Shown one piece after another: positions 54,301 to 62,077 of a stretch of DNA of 64,000 nt. Positions within the stretch are counted from its first letter, which is position 1. Each line of letters opens with the position of its first letter. The position numbers were made by a program, and so were the translations under genes. Source of the DNA: Sphaerolaimus hirsutus (lineage: Eukaryota; Nematoda; Chromadorea; Monhysterida; Sphaerolaimidae). The DNA lies in assembly GCA_964036195.1 (NCBI GenBank), contig OZ038456.1, positions 19,530,001-19,594,000 on the forward strand. The letters are read 5' to 3'. A model generated the notes under the pieces. That model was not told where the DNA came from and did not search any database. It was given only the letters and a program-made list of their open reading frames with translations.

Positions 54301-56962
54301 AAACAGTACTCATATTTGCATTTAAATTAAAAAATTCAGAGACACTTGACATCTGAAAACAATAATTGGGAAAACATTGAAATTTTTACACATTTTGAAT
54401 TCATATTTTTTTGTGCACATGATACACTGGTCTGGATAAACAGGTGTACTCCTATAAAAATAAGTTTCAGGGTGACAGGTTCAGCTAGTAATATTTCAGC
54501 ATGAATTTTTGAAAAAACAACATTTTTTGTCAGAATTCATTTTGGGACACCATGCATGCACAGGCGCGCAACAGCCCGCCATGAGGCACAGAAGCCATGA
54601 GGCTGTCTCGTGGGTGTGTGGGGGGGGGGGTTCAGCCCGCTTGGCATCTACACCCACACAGCATGGAGACTGCATGGCATCTATGGGACGATAGATGCCA
54701 CGCGGGTCTAGATGCCAAGCAGGCAGAAATCCATGCCACGCGGGTCCAGATGCCATGCAGGTTTAGATGCCGAGCGGTGCAGACTCTGTCAAACTGGGTT
54801 GCCATTTTGCAAGGCATTTTACATGACTTTTGACACTTTGCATGACATTTGGTATTTTACATGGCCTGGGACTGGCACCTGATTTGATATGTAACTCTAC
54901 AATAAACACAGCTGCTGCTGGTACACTCGAACGCTGGCCTCTCTACAGGTTGCCAGTTTGTGACACATTGTCATTTGTCATGCCACTGATCAAGTGCATG
55001 GCAAAGTGCCAGAAATCAATCAATTGAAGTGAATAAAATTTGTCGAGTATGTACCTGGGGATTCTTCAAAACCCAGTAAAGTGTAACGTCAAGTGTCAAA
55101 TGTCATGCAAATGTCAAATAAAAAAAAGATTTTTTATTACTGAACTTTGCACCACAATTGACACTTTATTTAACATTTCTCATGACAAATGACACTTTGG
55201 ATAACATTTTTCATTCATGTGACGCACTTAACTTTACACTTCACAGGGTATGGGACTGTCAGCTGATGACATTTATTTACTAGCTTTCACACACACAAAG
55301 GCCACTGTGTTTTTTTCATGAATAGAAATGTGATTTATGCAGGTAAATTTTAAACGCCATGGCATGTCGTGTGTGCAACGATGGAAAAAACACAGAAATT
55401 GAACACAGAAACTCATTGAGTTTCTGTGTTTTTGTTTTACACAGAAACACGGAAACTCACAAAGTTTGAAAAACTCAAAACTCAAATGAGTTTTTTTTTG
55501 GAGAACACAGAAACACAGAAACACGGAAACACAGAAAAGTTTTTTGAGTTTTTGAGTTTTTTTCAGCGAAGTGGTTGAACACATTTTCAGAATGCACATG
55601 AATTCAGTTAAACTAAACAAGATAAGATATTCATGTATAGCATGTAAATATGTACATAATGTATTCATATTTTATGATGGAACAAAAAATAAATTAAAGA
55701 TGGCATGCACATCTCCCGGTGGACATGTTTAAATATAGTTGTAGTTCAAATCAATTCTGTAGTCTTCCATACAGTGCACATCCATTGAAGAATTTTGGAG
55801 TACTGCGTAAATTGTCGTTTGTGAGCATTTTGTTGATGCTGGTGTTGCGATGTGGGTGGATGTCCTCATTGAGGACATTTTTATGGACTTTTTCAACACT
55901 TGAATGAATGTTATGTGGGGTTAAAACATGTGCAAAACTAATATTTTATAAGAAAACCACTGTTTCCACATCAAAATGCTGTACATCAGAATTTTTGGGG
56001 GAAAACTCAAGTTTTTTAGACAAAAACTCGAGTTTTTTAGAAAAAAACTCAAAAAAACTCTAGTTTTAACAAAAAACACAGAAATAAAAACAGAGTTACT
56101 CAAGTTTTTTTTCGATAAGTGTTTTTTTTTGGAGAACTTACCCATCGTTGCGTGTGTGTCCTTTCTACACTTTGCTTTTTGGTGACCTAAAAAAGAGAAG
56201 TATTTGCATTATCTGAATGTTACTGTCTGATAAGAATATTGAGATATACCGTATTTCCTCGAATTACCCCCGGGGGATTATTTTTTCAGAGTGAAAATTT
56301 TGAGGGAAAAACGTGAATAATGCAACAATAACCACCATTTATAATTTTTTACAGCCTTTTATAAGGATGTAGATGGTATAAACGATGTTCTAACGTAACA
56401 CAGTAAGTGTTTTGAACGTCTGTTATGCAATTCCCGGACCACAAATTCATAGTCCCATTTTGAGGGGGGTATTTCGAGGAAATACGGTAAACTTTTTCAT
56501 CGATCTGGATGTCTGCGCAAATGGATGACAATGTGTCACATTCATAGAAAAGAAAATTGCTATCAAAGCATTCAATCTGCTGTGGGTGATAATAATTGCG
56601 ATTTCAATTATCTACCAGATAGTCAGGTGCCGCAGAAATGGAAGGGTATGTTTCAATTGACAATAGTTCATTTTTATTCAGCACTGAAATTAATTGGATC
56701 ATTTCCAATAAGTAATTTCTGAAGCTTTTCAATGTGTTTCTCCCATCAGGATTGGAGAACTCTGCTGAAACCGCACAGTTCTTGGAAGCCAGCCAAGCAC
56801 TTGGAAGCGCGCATCAAACAACACGCGACCATAGGCTTCAAATTGGGCAGTGGGGCGATTTTGAGGCACGGCAGCTCTGCTCGTTCTGACCCAGGGTGCG
56901 AAATTAATGTGTTTTTACAATGGCCAGCCAGATTACATTCTCGAGTACAAAAGTGGATGTAA
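36198..56962 (+). CDS. Divergent SLC6 (sodium:neurotransmitter symporter) family protein, 16 exons
   Basis: Joining 16 exons in phase gives 724 residues, in the SLC6 range. The family is shown by: GGSAFLL then PISVDAGLGQF (helix 2, usual GGGAFLIPY...LEVxLGQ); VPLFTGVGWAKLVALFLLLL (helix 3, usual APMFKGVGYA); DNSWC and a later Cys in the large outer loop with two glycosylation sequons (NKT, NLT); FSAYNNFHNN after helix 6 (usual ASYNKFHNN); VLYLSAALVVYIYG (helix 10); and DWRTLLKPHSSWKPA in the tail (usual LxxPSxxWGPA). SLC6 proteins co-transport amines, amino acids or osmolytes with sodium across the plasma membrane. Odd points: the helix-1 GLGNxWRFP motif is replaced by YGLMRTKF, and the helix-8 GLDSQF by VLDALPQSW. 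Both carry sodium ligands in the family, so sodium coupling may be lost. Introns of up to 5.4 kb hold nested transposons. Confidence 0.82.
36746..36893 (+). CDS. SLC6-like gene, exon 2 (helix 1 and start of helix 2)
   Basis: The acceptor is C-tract CAG and the donor CTGCAG|GTGGGG, phase 0. It reads RWLEGWDFCAALLCYQMQ, then GYTYGLMRTKF where SLC6 helix 1 normally has its sodium-site motif, then AAAGGSAFLLQ. Confidence 0.8.
36967..37064. mobile_element. Short GGCGCC-word hAT element in SLC6-like intron 2
   Basis: It starts TGGTGATGGAAAA and ends CCATTCCATCACTA. The flanks GTGAGAAC and GTGATCAC agree at 6 of 8. The next element begins 8 bp further on. Confidence 0.7.
37073..39233. mobile_element. 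TTCGAAA-word hAT element (family C), 2161 bp
   Basis: TAACGATGGCAAAAAAAG and GGTTTGCCATCGTTA are its ends, with GTGATCAC on both sides (37065-37072 and 39234-39241). Its core shares GGTGGGTCTGA and GCGGCGGA..GAGGACCC with 4943-6067. It contains the family G element 37780-38561 and AATAGAAGG-type MITEs (37570-37625, 38330-38412, 38620-38695). Confidence 0.9.
37780..38561. mobile_element. AAACGTA-word hAT element (family G), nested, 782 bp
   Basis: CAGAGTTGCAAAAACG and GACCAACTCTG form the ends. The target duplication CAATGTTG is exact (37772-37779 and 38562-38569). TACGTTTACGTTT words sit at both ends. Confidence 0.9.
39305..40241. mobile_element. GGCACC-word hAT element, 937 bp
   Basis: The ends are TAGTGATGTAAAGGCACC and GGTGCCTTTAACATCACTA, and GTGATCAC is duplicated exactly (39297-39304 and 40242-40249). 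Word blocks of GCACCGGTGCCGGTGCGGTGCC surround an unrelated AT-rich core. Flanks of about 60 bp beyond the duplication are also similar (39236-39296 against 40244-40300). Confidence 0.9.
40446..40560 (+). CDS. SLC6-like gene, exon 3 (helix 2 and inner loop)
   Basis: The acceptor is TCACCAG and the donor TTTACAG|GTAGGT, phase 1. It reads IAICALVYIVPISVDAGLGQ, then VYCRLVPLFTG, matching the LGQ...APMFKG stretch of the family. Confidence 0.85.
41654..41954. mobile_element. TTTCCG-word hAT element (family F), 301 bp
   Basis: The ends are TAGGGTGTCAAC and GTTGACACCCTA, with TTTTCCGTTTCC words inside. The flanks are not direct repeats: ATCCCTCG at the left and CGAGGGAG at the right are inverted copies (7 of 8), and the similarity in inverse orientation extends further out. 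The element thus sits at the centre of a palindrome. Confidence 0.8.
42736..42807 (+). tRNA. tRNA-Arg (anticodon TCT)
   Basis: 72 bases fold as a full cloverleaf: 7-bp acceptor GCCTCTG/CTGAGGC with one T-T mismatch at pair 6, a D arm from GTCTAGTGGTTAGG, a 5-bp anticodon stem CTCGT/ACGAG with loop GTTCTAT, a 4-base variable loop, and a perfect T arm GCGGG-TTCGATT-CCCGC. The A and B boxes (TAGTCTAGTGG, GGTTCGATTCC) are good, and a T-run (TTTCTGG) follows. It lies in an intron on the same strand as the host gene. It is the first of two tandem copies of a 307-bp unit, so it could also be the head of a tRNA-derived SINE. Confidence 0.75.
43043..43114 (+). pseudogene. Decayed tRNA-Arg (TCT) copy
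   Basis: It differs from 42736-42807 at three places: a changed base 9-10 (TGGTC for TAGTC), a broken anticodon stem (CTCTT against ACGAG), and a broken T stem with a damaged B box (ATTACC for ATTCCC). It is probably not functional. Confidence 0.75.
43506..45411. mobile_element. TACCGTATATCC-ended element carrying a giant foldback, 1.9 kb
   Basis: It opens TACCGTATATCCTCAATTAAG and closes GGGACTTATTCGAGGATATACGGTA, with AACTCCCCC words near both ends. Between them about 43700-44450 and 44490-45210 are inverted repeats of each other, meeting near 44470. Matching frames on opposite strands (43966-44328 minus, 44629-44880 plus) come from this symmetry. Confidence 0.8.
45536..45860. repeat. Foldback with CAACAAAAAGTGGACGCTGC arms
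   Basis: AAAATGGCTAAAGCCAACAA and the following GTGGACGCTGCAGCCAAAC are inverted at 45800-45856. The internal 210 bp are AT-rich. Confidence 0.75.
46002..46151 (+). CDS. SLC6-like gene, exon 4 (helix 3 and first part of the outer loop)
   Basis: The acceptor is CATTTCAG and the donor CAAGG|GTAGTA, phase 1. It reads GVGWAKLVALFLLLLSWQ, then DIHKMGQKLWSRDYASCQ. Confidence 0.88.
46428..46644 (+). CDS. SLC6-like gene, exon 5 (large outer loop)
   Basis: The acceptor is CTCGCAG and the donor ATCCT|GTGAGT, phase 2. It begins DNSWCFSPLDTLLNGDMC, the family's Trp plus paired-cysteine region, and has sequons FNKTC and LNLTG, then SFIEAYLEGDLNVISP before helix 4. Confidence 0.88.
47230..47335 (+). CDS. 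SLC6-like gene, exon 6 (helix 4)
   Basis: The acceptor is GATTTCAG and the donor GGGGCAG|GTGAGC, phase 0. It reads HTMIMFTVMWLVLLVLVLTI then NIRQLGQ. Confidence 0.88.
47478..48187. mobile_element. AAAACG-word hAT element (family H) in SLC6-like intron 6, 710 bp
   Basis: TAGGGTTGGAAAAAAACG and GGCCAACCCTA are its ends, with an exact target duplication GGTGGAAG (47470-47477 and 48188-48195). AAAAAACGTTTTTT words lie at both ends. The core is related to that at 30360-30500. Confidence 0.9.
48371..48514 (+). CDS. SLC6-like gene, exon 7 (helix 5)
   Basis: The acceptor is CGTCGCAG. The donor is uncertain: AGT|GTTGGT (48514) or GGG|GTGGAT (48523), both phase 0. It reads LSLVLSMLPFCFVAFGILPV, then the outer loop EIFDFHPETLISAS. 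Confidence 0.75.
48996..49123 (+). CDS. SLC6-like gene, exon 8 (helix 6)
   Basis: The acceptor is TGTTTCAG and the donor TTGAT|GTGAGT, phase 2. GWFEAFVMARMIVGPNVG is followed by FSAYNNFHNN, the most diagnostic SLC6 motif in this gene. Confidence 0.9.
49574..49913. mobile_element. TACCGTATT-ended C-tract MITE in SLC6-like intron 8
   Basis: 340 bp from TACCGTATTACCTCGAATT to TTTTTCGAGGTAATACGGTA, with the same middle as 523-809. Confidence 0.8.
50065..50202 (+). CDS. SLC6-like gene, exon 9 (helix 7)
   Basis: The acceptor is AATTGCAG and the donor GACAGA|GTGAGT, phase 2. It reads NLMSMIIFSCIGTTMLARR, then GENMRVRKLLTE. Confidence 0.88.
50856..50982 (+). CDS. SLC6-like gene, exon 10
   Basis: The acceptor is CCATTCAG and the donor TCAACT|GTAGTT, phase 0. 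It encodes the acidic loop DDYVGTTALLNEALSGLQL and FEMLQLTLQFST before helix 8. Confidence 0.7.
51056..51112 (+). CDS. SLC6-like gene, exon 11 (57 bp)
   Basis: The acceptor is TTTTTAAG and the donor CAATTG|GTGTCC, phase 0. It reads GLIFIITDKANLAWPTAQL. The donor was chosen because it joins directly onto the helix-8 exon in frame. Later donors would need another phase. Confidence 0.6.
52066..52209 (+). CDS. SLC6-like gene, exon 12 (helices 8 and 9)
   Basis: The acceptor is CCACTCAG and the donor TACAGG|GTCTGT, phase 0. LAVLVCFVAGVLDALPQSW stands where SLC6 has the FFLMLxTLGLDSQF helix. ATVICLYSLSWPLAIYR is the next helix. Confidence 0.85.
52505..52610 (+). CDS. SLC6-like gene, exon 13 (helix 10)
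   Basis: The acceptor is TATCGCAG and the donor ATATACG|GTGGGT, phase 1. It reads DIIMSVITNIQGYSVLYLSA and then LVVYIYG, which fits the family helix 10 ending in VYG. Confidence 0.85.
52958..53124 (+). CDS. SLC6-like gene, exon 14 (helix 11)
   Basis: The acceptor is CTAAACAG and the donor GAAGTG|GTGAGT, phase 0. GMDNILRDAKLMQPIP matches the family stretch after helix 10 (usually DDIxxMxG). The helix is NALFSINFFAVALFNLGVV. Confidence 0.83.
53210..54790. mobile_element. GGCATCTA-word foldback element in SLC6-like intron 14
   Basis: Blocks of GATGCCAAGCGGG/TTGGCATCTA words (53250-53420 and 54640-54780) lie outside a pair of long inverted repeats (about 53425-53760 and 54100-54435, sharing ACCATGCATG, CCTCAGTGTTAAGGGGCAAC and others). 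No clean target duplication was found. Confidence 0.7.
55376..56150. mobile_element. ACACAG/ACTCAAG-word hAT element (family D), 775 bp
   Basis: CAACGATGGAAAAAACACAG and TTACCCATCGTTG are the ends. CGTGTGTG is duplicated exactly (55368-55375 and 56151-56158). The words match those of 22428-24602. Confidence 0.9.
56250..56489. mobile_element. TACCGTATTTCC-ended MITE in SLC6-like intron 14
   Basis: It runs from TACCGTATTTCCTCGAATTACC to GGTATTTCGAGGAAATACGGTA. It is nearly the same as 18162-18410, including AGGATGTAGATGGTATAAAC and AATTCATAGT. Confidence 0.8.
56553..56645 (+). CDS. SLC6-like gene, exon 15 (helix 12)
   Basis: The donor is GGAAGG|GTATGT, phase 0. It encodes KAFNLLWVIIIAISIIYQ then VRCRRNGR. 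The acceptor is the weakest in the gene: AAAAG at 56551-56552 keeps phase 0, but it lacks a pyrimidine tract, so the true start may differ or a small exon may be missing. Confidence 0.6.
56750..56962 (+). CDS. SLC6-like gene, exon 16 (C-terminal tail) and stop
   Basis: The acceptor is TCCCATCAG. DWRTLLKPHSSWKPAKHLE is the SLC6 tail motif. The stop TAA is at 56960-56962. No AATAAA follows within 100 bp. Confidence 0.83.
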   Translation, partial: DWRTLLKPHSSWKPAKHLEARIKQHATIGFKLGSGAILRHGSSARSDPGCEINVFLQWPARLHSRVQKWM

Positions 56963-57209
56963 ACTAGGCCCTACATGCCTGATAAATTTGACTGTTTATA
57001 TAAAATGAGGTTTTGTGCAAGTTACCTATATGGATTTCGATGCGCATAATATGAAAAACATTCAATTGCAATGTTTTCCATGACATGGCTATATCATTTT
57101 CACTCTAGCAATACTTAAAAAGCTTTATGGCAATCTGCCAAACTTTTTCTTTTTGTCTAGTGCATTGGGTACTCACATTATTTGTGATTTTGTATCGTTG
57201 GATTTAGGT

Positions 57210-57600
57210 CTATATCTTCACTGCCGTATAGCTTCCTGCTGTGAAAGTGCCGTATAACCTCGTATCAGACCTCTTCCTTGAATAACTCCCTCCCTTGAAT
57301 AACTCCCCCTGTTTACCAAATGAGAAAAAATAACTTCCCCCTTGAATAACTCCAGACATTTGAATAACTCCCTCCTCTGTGATAGGTGGAAAAGATGTTT
57401 GGGTTGCTAAATGAAGTTCGACTGACCCAATAAAGCTACGCCTGGGCTGCAAATGCAGTGTAGTGTGTGAAACCAGAAATACAAAGGAATATCACCTATG
57501 GCAGCGACAAGAGATAGATGATTTAATTCTGAAGAAAAATACCCCCCTTTGAATAACTCCTCACCCTTAAAAAAGTCCACCTCAAGTCTGATGAAAACAT
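57210..57600. repeat. CTTGAATAACTCCC repeat fragments
   Basis: Several TTGAATAACTCCC words and a degenerate CCGTATAACCTCGTATCAG end, related to the TACCGTATATCC family. Confidence 0.55.
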
Positions 57601-57609
57601 TCCCTTGGG

Positions 57610-58586
57610 TAGTGATGTAAAAGCGCCATGGCGCTGGCGCCTGGCGCTAGTGCCAAAACAAAAAGCGCCATGGCGCTTTTAGCGCTTGGCGCCTTTTTGC
57701 TGTGGCGCCATTGGCGCTTGGCGCTGTGCTACGGAAAAGCGCCATGGCGCTTTTGGCGCTTGGCGCTATGATGCCGTGGCGCCATTGGCGCTTGGCGCTG
57801 GCATTTTAAAAAGCGCCAAAAAAGCGCCAAGGAGTTCAAAAAATAGATAATTATTTTATGTTAAAAGACCTTGTGTGCAAAATTTTCACAAGTAAATGTG
57901 TTACTGCACATGTATTCCAGCAAGAACAAACCCTCCACTTGCTTATTTTGCAAGGATATCCAAAAAAAATTCCCCAAATAATGGGCCTAATGGTTCCCAT
58001 CCCAATTCAAATCTTGCTCACGAGCCGACGAGTGACGATCAAATGCATAGTATTGCATTGTGTTGAAAAAAAAGTTTTGTTGTTGTTGAATAAAAAGGTA
58101 AATACAATGGTAAAATGTCTGAATGCTTCAAACTGTAGAGGACCCAAAGTAAATAGATGTCCAAAAGATGTCTGGAAGAATCACATGGTGCACTCCCAAG
58201 CACCTCCAGACAGAAAACCCTGTTTCGACCCTTTCGAACAGACAGGGGATTATTTCGGGGCGGGTGCCAGGGTCTCATCAGTGCTCAGCACCCTTAGCCT
58301 ACATAACCTACTTAACCTACTACAAAACCTAACCCACAGGACCTAACCAATACCTGCATTAGCATGGCTGCTTTTTGGGCAGCAAAAAATTTTGGCGCTG
58401 GCGCTATTGGCGCTTGGCGCCAACACCCTCTGGCGCCATTGGCGCTTGGCGCCGTGTTCTAGAAAAGCGCCATGGCGCTTTTAGCGCTTGGCGCTATTTT
58501 GCTGTGGCGCCATTGGCGCTTGGCGCTCGCATGCCAAAAGCGCCATGGCGCTTGGCGCCAAAAGTCTGGCGCTTTTTACATCACTA
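57610..58586. mobile_element. GGCGCC-word hAT element (family B), 977 bp
   Basis: TAGTGATGTAAAAGCGCC and GGCGCTTTTTACATCACTA form the ends. CCCTTGGG is duplicated exactly (57602-57609 and 58587-58594). Two word blocks (57620-57835 and 58385-58580) enclose a 540-bp core different from those at 1395 and 16899. The core contains a stretch (about 57985-58050) related to the MITE at 35477-35642. Confidence 0.93.
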
Positions 58587-59108
58587 CCCTTGGGTCTCAT
58601 TCGAGTATATAAACGGTATCAATGTGCACAACTATAAAAAAACAGCGAGTGAAAGTGCCCAACAACATTGGAACAGGCAAGTTTGGCAGAATTCCAAGAA
58701 AATTTCCAACTGAGCATTGCTCAATTGAATCATTTCAATTAAATCATGTGAATTGAATCGCAATGTCATGGTAAACATTTTGGTTAAACGTTTTTTACAC
58801 GGGAACAGAATCTGGCCCCACGTCTCTTCATAACTTCCTAAATACCAATTTCCGACCACACGCAGCGAGAAACCAAAATCCAAATCTCTGCAAAATTTGA
58901 AAAAATCGCGCAAATCGGGGCAAAAAAGAAAAAGCCCCCAGGCGCACCACGATGCGGAAGTGAGTCCAGCCGATGACAAGACATTTGAGGGGACTTATGT
59001 CCCGAGTGCAAGGCATTCGAAAATGGTGCGTTTTTGAAGGGAAGGGATTTTTCTTATATTCCTGTTTTTACTGTATTTTTATTGGCAGGGAACACATTTT
59101 TTTGTAGA

Positions 59109-59187
59109 TAGGGATGGAAACAAACCTGTTTTTAAGCACTCTGATTTTAAAAAAATTGCCAACAAAAATCACCACTTGCCAACCCTA
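59109..59187. mobile_element. 79-bp hAT-like element
   Basis: TAGGGATGGAAACAAACC and TTGCCAACCCTA are inverted ends of the family H type. The flanks TTTGTAGA and GTTATAGA agree at 6 of 8. Confidence 0.65.
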
Positions 59188-59339
59188 GTTATAGATACAA
59201 ATCGGTATTGGTGTAAATGTGAGCACAGAAATTGACTCATTCCTCCACTTACCACTCTACAACAATCCTTGTTACTTAAAAATTCTAGCACAATCAACCC
59301 TATCAAACCACACCTGGACAGTCCCTGACTCTGTAATAG

Positions 59340-59575
59340 ACCATTTAAAATGTGTCATGTAAAAGACTCTGTAAAGTGTCATGTTTATCCAAATTTTAGT
59401 TTTTGGTCCCTGAATCTTAAATTTAGACATACAATTTGGATCCAAAAAAATTCAAAAAAAAAGTTTTGGATACAGTAGAATAAGATTTTTCACATGACAG
59501 GTTCTTTTACATGACATTCGACACTTTACAGGGTCTTTTACATGACACATGGCATTATACTTGGCCTTTTACAGA
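59340..59575. repeat. TGTCATG/TACATGACA word cluster
   Basis: Repeated AAAGTGTCATGT and TTTTACATGACA words in opposite orientation, the same as in the core of family E elements. Confidence 0.6.
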
Positions 59576-59579
59576 GTCT

Positions 59580-60800
59580 GATACCGCCCCCCCCTGCACA
59601 GACCCAAAGCACAACAAGTAGTAGCCACAGCAAGCGCTCCCACAGCAGCGAGAAGCGCCAGCCAGCTGAGGGACATGTGAGAAAGAAGAGTGCCAGCAGC
59701 TCATCCACGCAGAGCCAGTCCATTGGCAAGACGCAGGGCTAGGGTGTAGGGCTGTAGGGCTGTAGGGCAGAGTGATTTGGTTGCGTGTGATGGTGGTGGT
59801 ATAGGGGTATGTGTGTGATGGGATGATGATCATTGTGTTGATTTGTCAACTGGTGGTGCTTGTGTGTGTGCTGCATTGCTTATTTGTGCTTAACACTGGC
59901 CTGGCAGCTGTTTGTGTGCCTGTTGTCATTTATCAATTTTCATTGTGCAAGTGTCAGTGACTTGCTTTCATAACAACACTTTACACATGGTAATTTTAAC
60001 ATCTCATTTCACATCTCAAACATCACCACTTGATTTAGTGTATGTGAGTGTGTAAAACAGCTTCTGAAATAAATGTCTATAAACTGTGGATACTAATGAA
60101 TTGAGTTCAGTAGTAGCCTGGTGTAGTCACAAAACCCGCAATGTTTATGTTTCATGCATACACCAACTGTGCCTACTTGTTCAGTACATCTCCACTCCAA
60201 TAAAAAGGCTGTTCTGACTGTGTTTGTGGGTTGTGGAACTCTGCATTGACCCACATCTACAACTTACATGTTGGAAGATTGACTCATTATTATGTGTCTT
60301 TATTAAGGTACATGCACTGGTGGTAGGTTTACAAAAATGTTTTATTGAAAATGCTGGTCAAATGAGATTTTTCATGTTAACCTCTTTATCAAGAACATAG
60401 GACTCTGAGTAACCTCAGTCAACAGTTTGTAGTCAGATCTGCTCAGTACCATGCAACTGGGAGAATAATCCCCTTGGCAAAAATGTAAATATGCCATAAT
60501 CATAGGAAATCAATAGATAAATTATTGGTGTATGGGACGAGCCATCTCCATGATAGATAGGCATAAATAATCCATGAATCTATGAATAAATGTTTATCGT
60601 AAGGATATGAGAGCAAGAGGAAGGGCGTAACTCAGAAATGAGTAGGGCCCTGGATCCTTATACCATATAATAATAATAATAGTCAAAAAATTCTTTCAAA
60701 ACCTATTTTCAAACATTTAGATCACTAAGCAAAGAACACAGGAGATGTTTGGTAATGGCTGTAGGTAACTCTGTAGTCTGACATAAATACATTTAAAATT
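59580..60800. other. No gene seen
   Basis: Ser/Gln-rich short frames (59542-59742) and plain AT-rich sequence. No splice-supported exon was found. TTTATT at about 60299 could be the polyA signal of the minus-strand glycosyltransferase. Confidence 0.45.
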
Positions 60801-60832
60801 TTGTTTCATGAACTCCTTTATCCAACATCCAT

Positions 60833-61244
60833 TTATGCAAGAATAAATATCAATGATATAACAATGGTAAAAATACAAATGATTAGCACTTGTGTACTTT
60901 CAACAACACCCAAACCTACTCCCTTGGGCCTGACATATACCTTATGTTTCCTGCCAAATTTTAGCATTAGCCTAGTCCTAAAAGCTGCCTCAATCTTGGT
61001 ATCTATAACAGTACTCATAAAAATTTCCCTGACTTTCTCTACTCTCAGTTTAACACCATTATCTTGAAACAATTTTCTGGCACCCTCCAAAAGTGCCTGG
61101 CCACCAGTTTTTGAGTCAACCACTTTTGATTTGTGCAACAATAGACCAGATCCTATGCGCACACCAAGTAGTGCATTGTGCAGTTGCTCAGCGAATAGTG
61201 GGACATAGAGAGTTGGCACGCCAGCACAAATGCCTTCTTTGAAA
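60833..61244 (-). CDS. UDP-glycosyltransferase, last exon
   Basis: The acceptor is AACACACAG and the stop is at 60833. It reads FKEGICAGVPTLYVPLFAEQ, then HNALLGVRIGSG. The GVP...P-F-x-(D/E)-Q stretch binds the UDP-sugar in this family. Near the C terminus TQVLIICIFTIVISLIFILA is a single membrane anchor, as in UGTs that face the lumen of the endoplasmic reticulum. The usual basic cytosolic tail is missing: the protein ends right after the helix. Confidence 0.88.
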
Positions 61245-61319
61245 CTGTGTGTTATTTACAAAATTTGGTAGGTACATATTATCATGTTGAATTGTAAACT
61301 GCTTAATGCACAAACTGAC

Positions 61320-61596
61320 CTTTTCAATCCTGCATGACTAACGAACATTTTCATGCTTTTATGTGCCAGTAATGCCTTTTGAGGTGCCCACTTTACAAAA
61401 TGGATATTTTCTGGTGCATATTTTGGCTTTGGAGCATTGCCAAAACTCCATATTAATCTGTAGCTTGGCAATTGTTCAGCCAAGTAAATGAATGCCATTT
61501 TCACAGAATCAGGAGCTTCATTCCATGAGAACAATGAACCAAATGCTATATAGATTGTGCCATTCGATATTCGGTCAGAAATGAAATTCTGTAGGT
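61320..61596 (-). CDS. UDP-glycosyltransferase, sugar-nucleotide-binding exon
   Basis: The acceptor is ACAGACAG and the donor AAAAG|GTCAGT, phase 2 into the last exon. It reads NGTIYIAFGSLFSWNEAP, then WAPQKALLAHKSMKMFVSHA and GLK. This is the first half of the UGT signature (W-x-P-Q...H). The usual HGGLNS is HAGLKS here once joined, so two positions near the donor phosphate site are changed. With the exon at 62078-62256 the phase agrees only if the AG 4 bases after the first candidate acceptor is used. Confidence 0.88.
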
Positions 61597-62077
61597 CTGT
61601 CTGTAAGGTGCAGTTATTCAGTTATTTTGTAACATTTTTTCAAAATTGAAATATCTTACAATTGTTTCTGTAAAAGTGCCACGATATGATGGGATGGCCA
61701 TACATAAATATGATACGGTGGTGCCAGAAACATGGTGCTTTTCACCATTTTTCCATAGTGCCATCTACACTGGGGATACCCATTATGTGTAATTGGCAGC
61801 TGGCCAAAACAGTTTTTGGATACACCGGTATCCATTTGTATACATTAAGTTGACACAGACCAGTAAACATACATGTGTTTACTTGTGTGTCAACCGCCAT
61901 TAGCGACCACTCGATTGCTCAATCGCATTCTGTGGCCATTATCCGTCATACGTGTTACAAAGACAAACTTGGACATAGGCCAATTTCACAAATGTTCCCC
62001 ATAATTTCACATGTGTTAAGCTTGATGTAAAATAGACACTGCAGTGGTGCTTTGGCACTTTTAACATTTCCACTTAC

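Noticed and set aside
57858..58346. 162-codon frame in the core of the 57610-58586 element, possible transposon cargo.
   Set aside because: There are no recognisable domains or good start context. The composition is like the neighbouring non-coding DNA, and part of it resembles a MITE.
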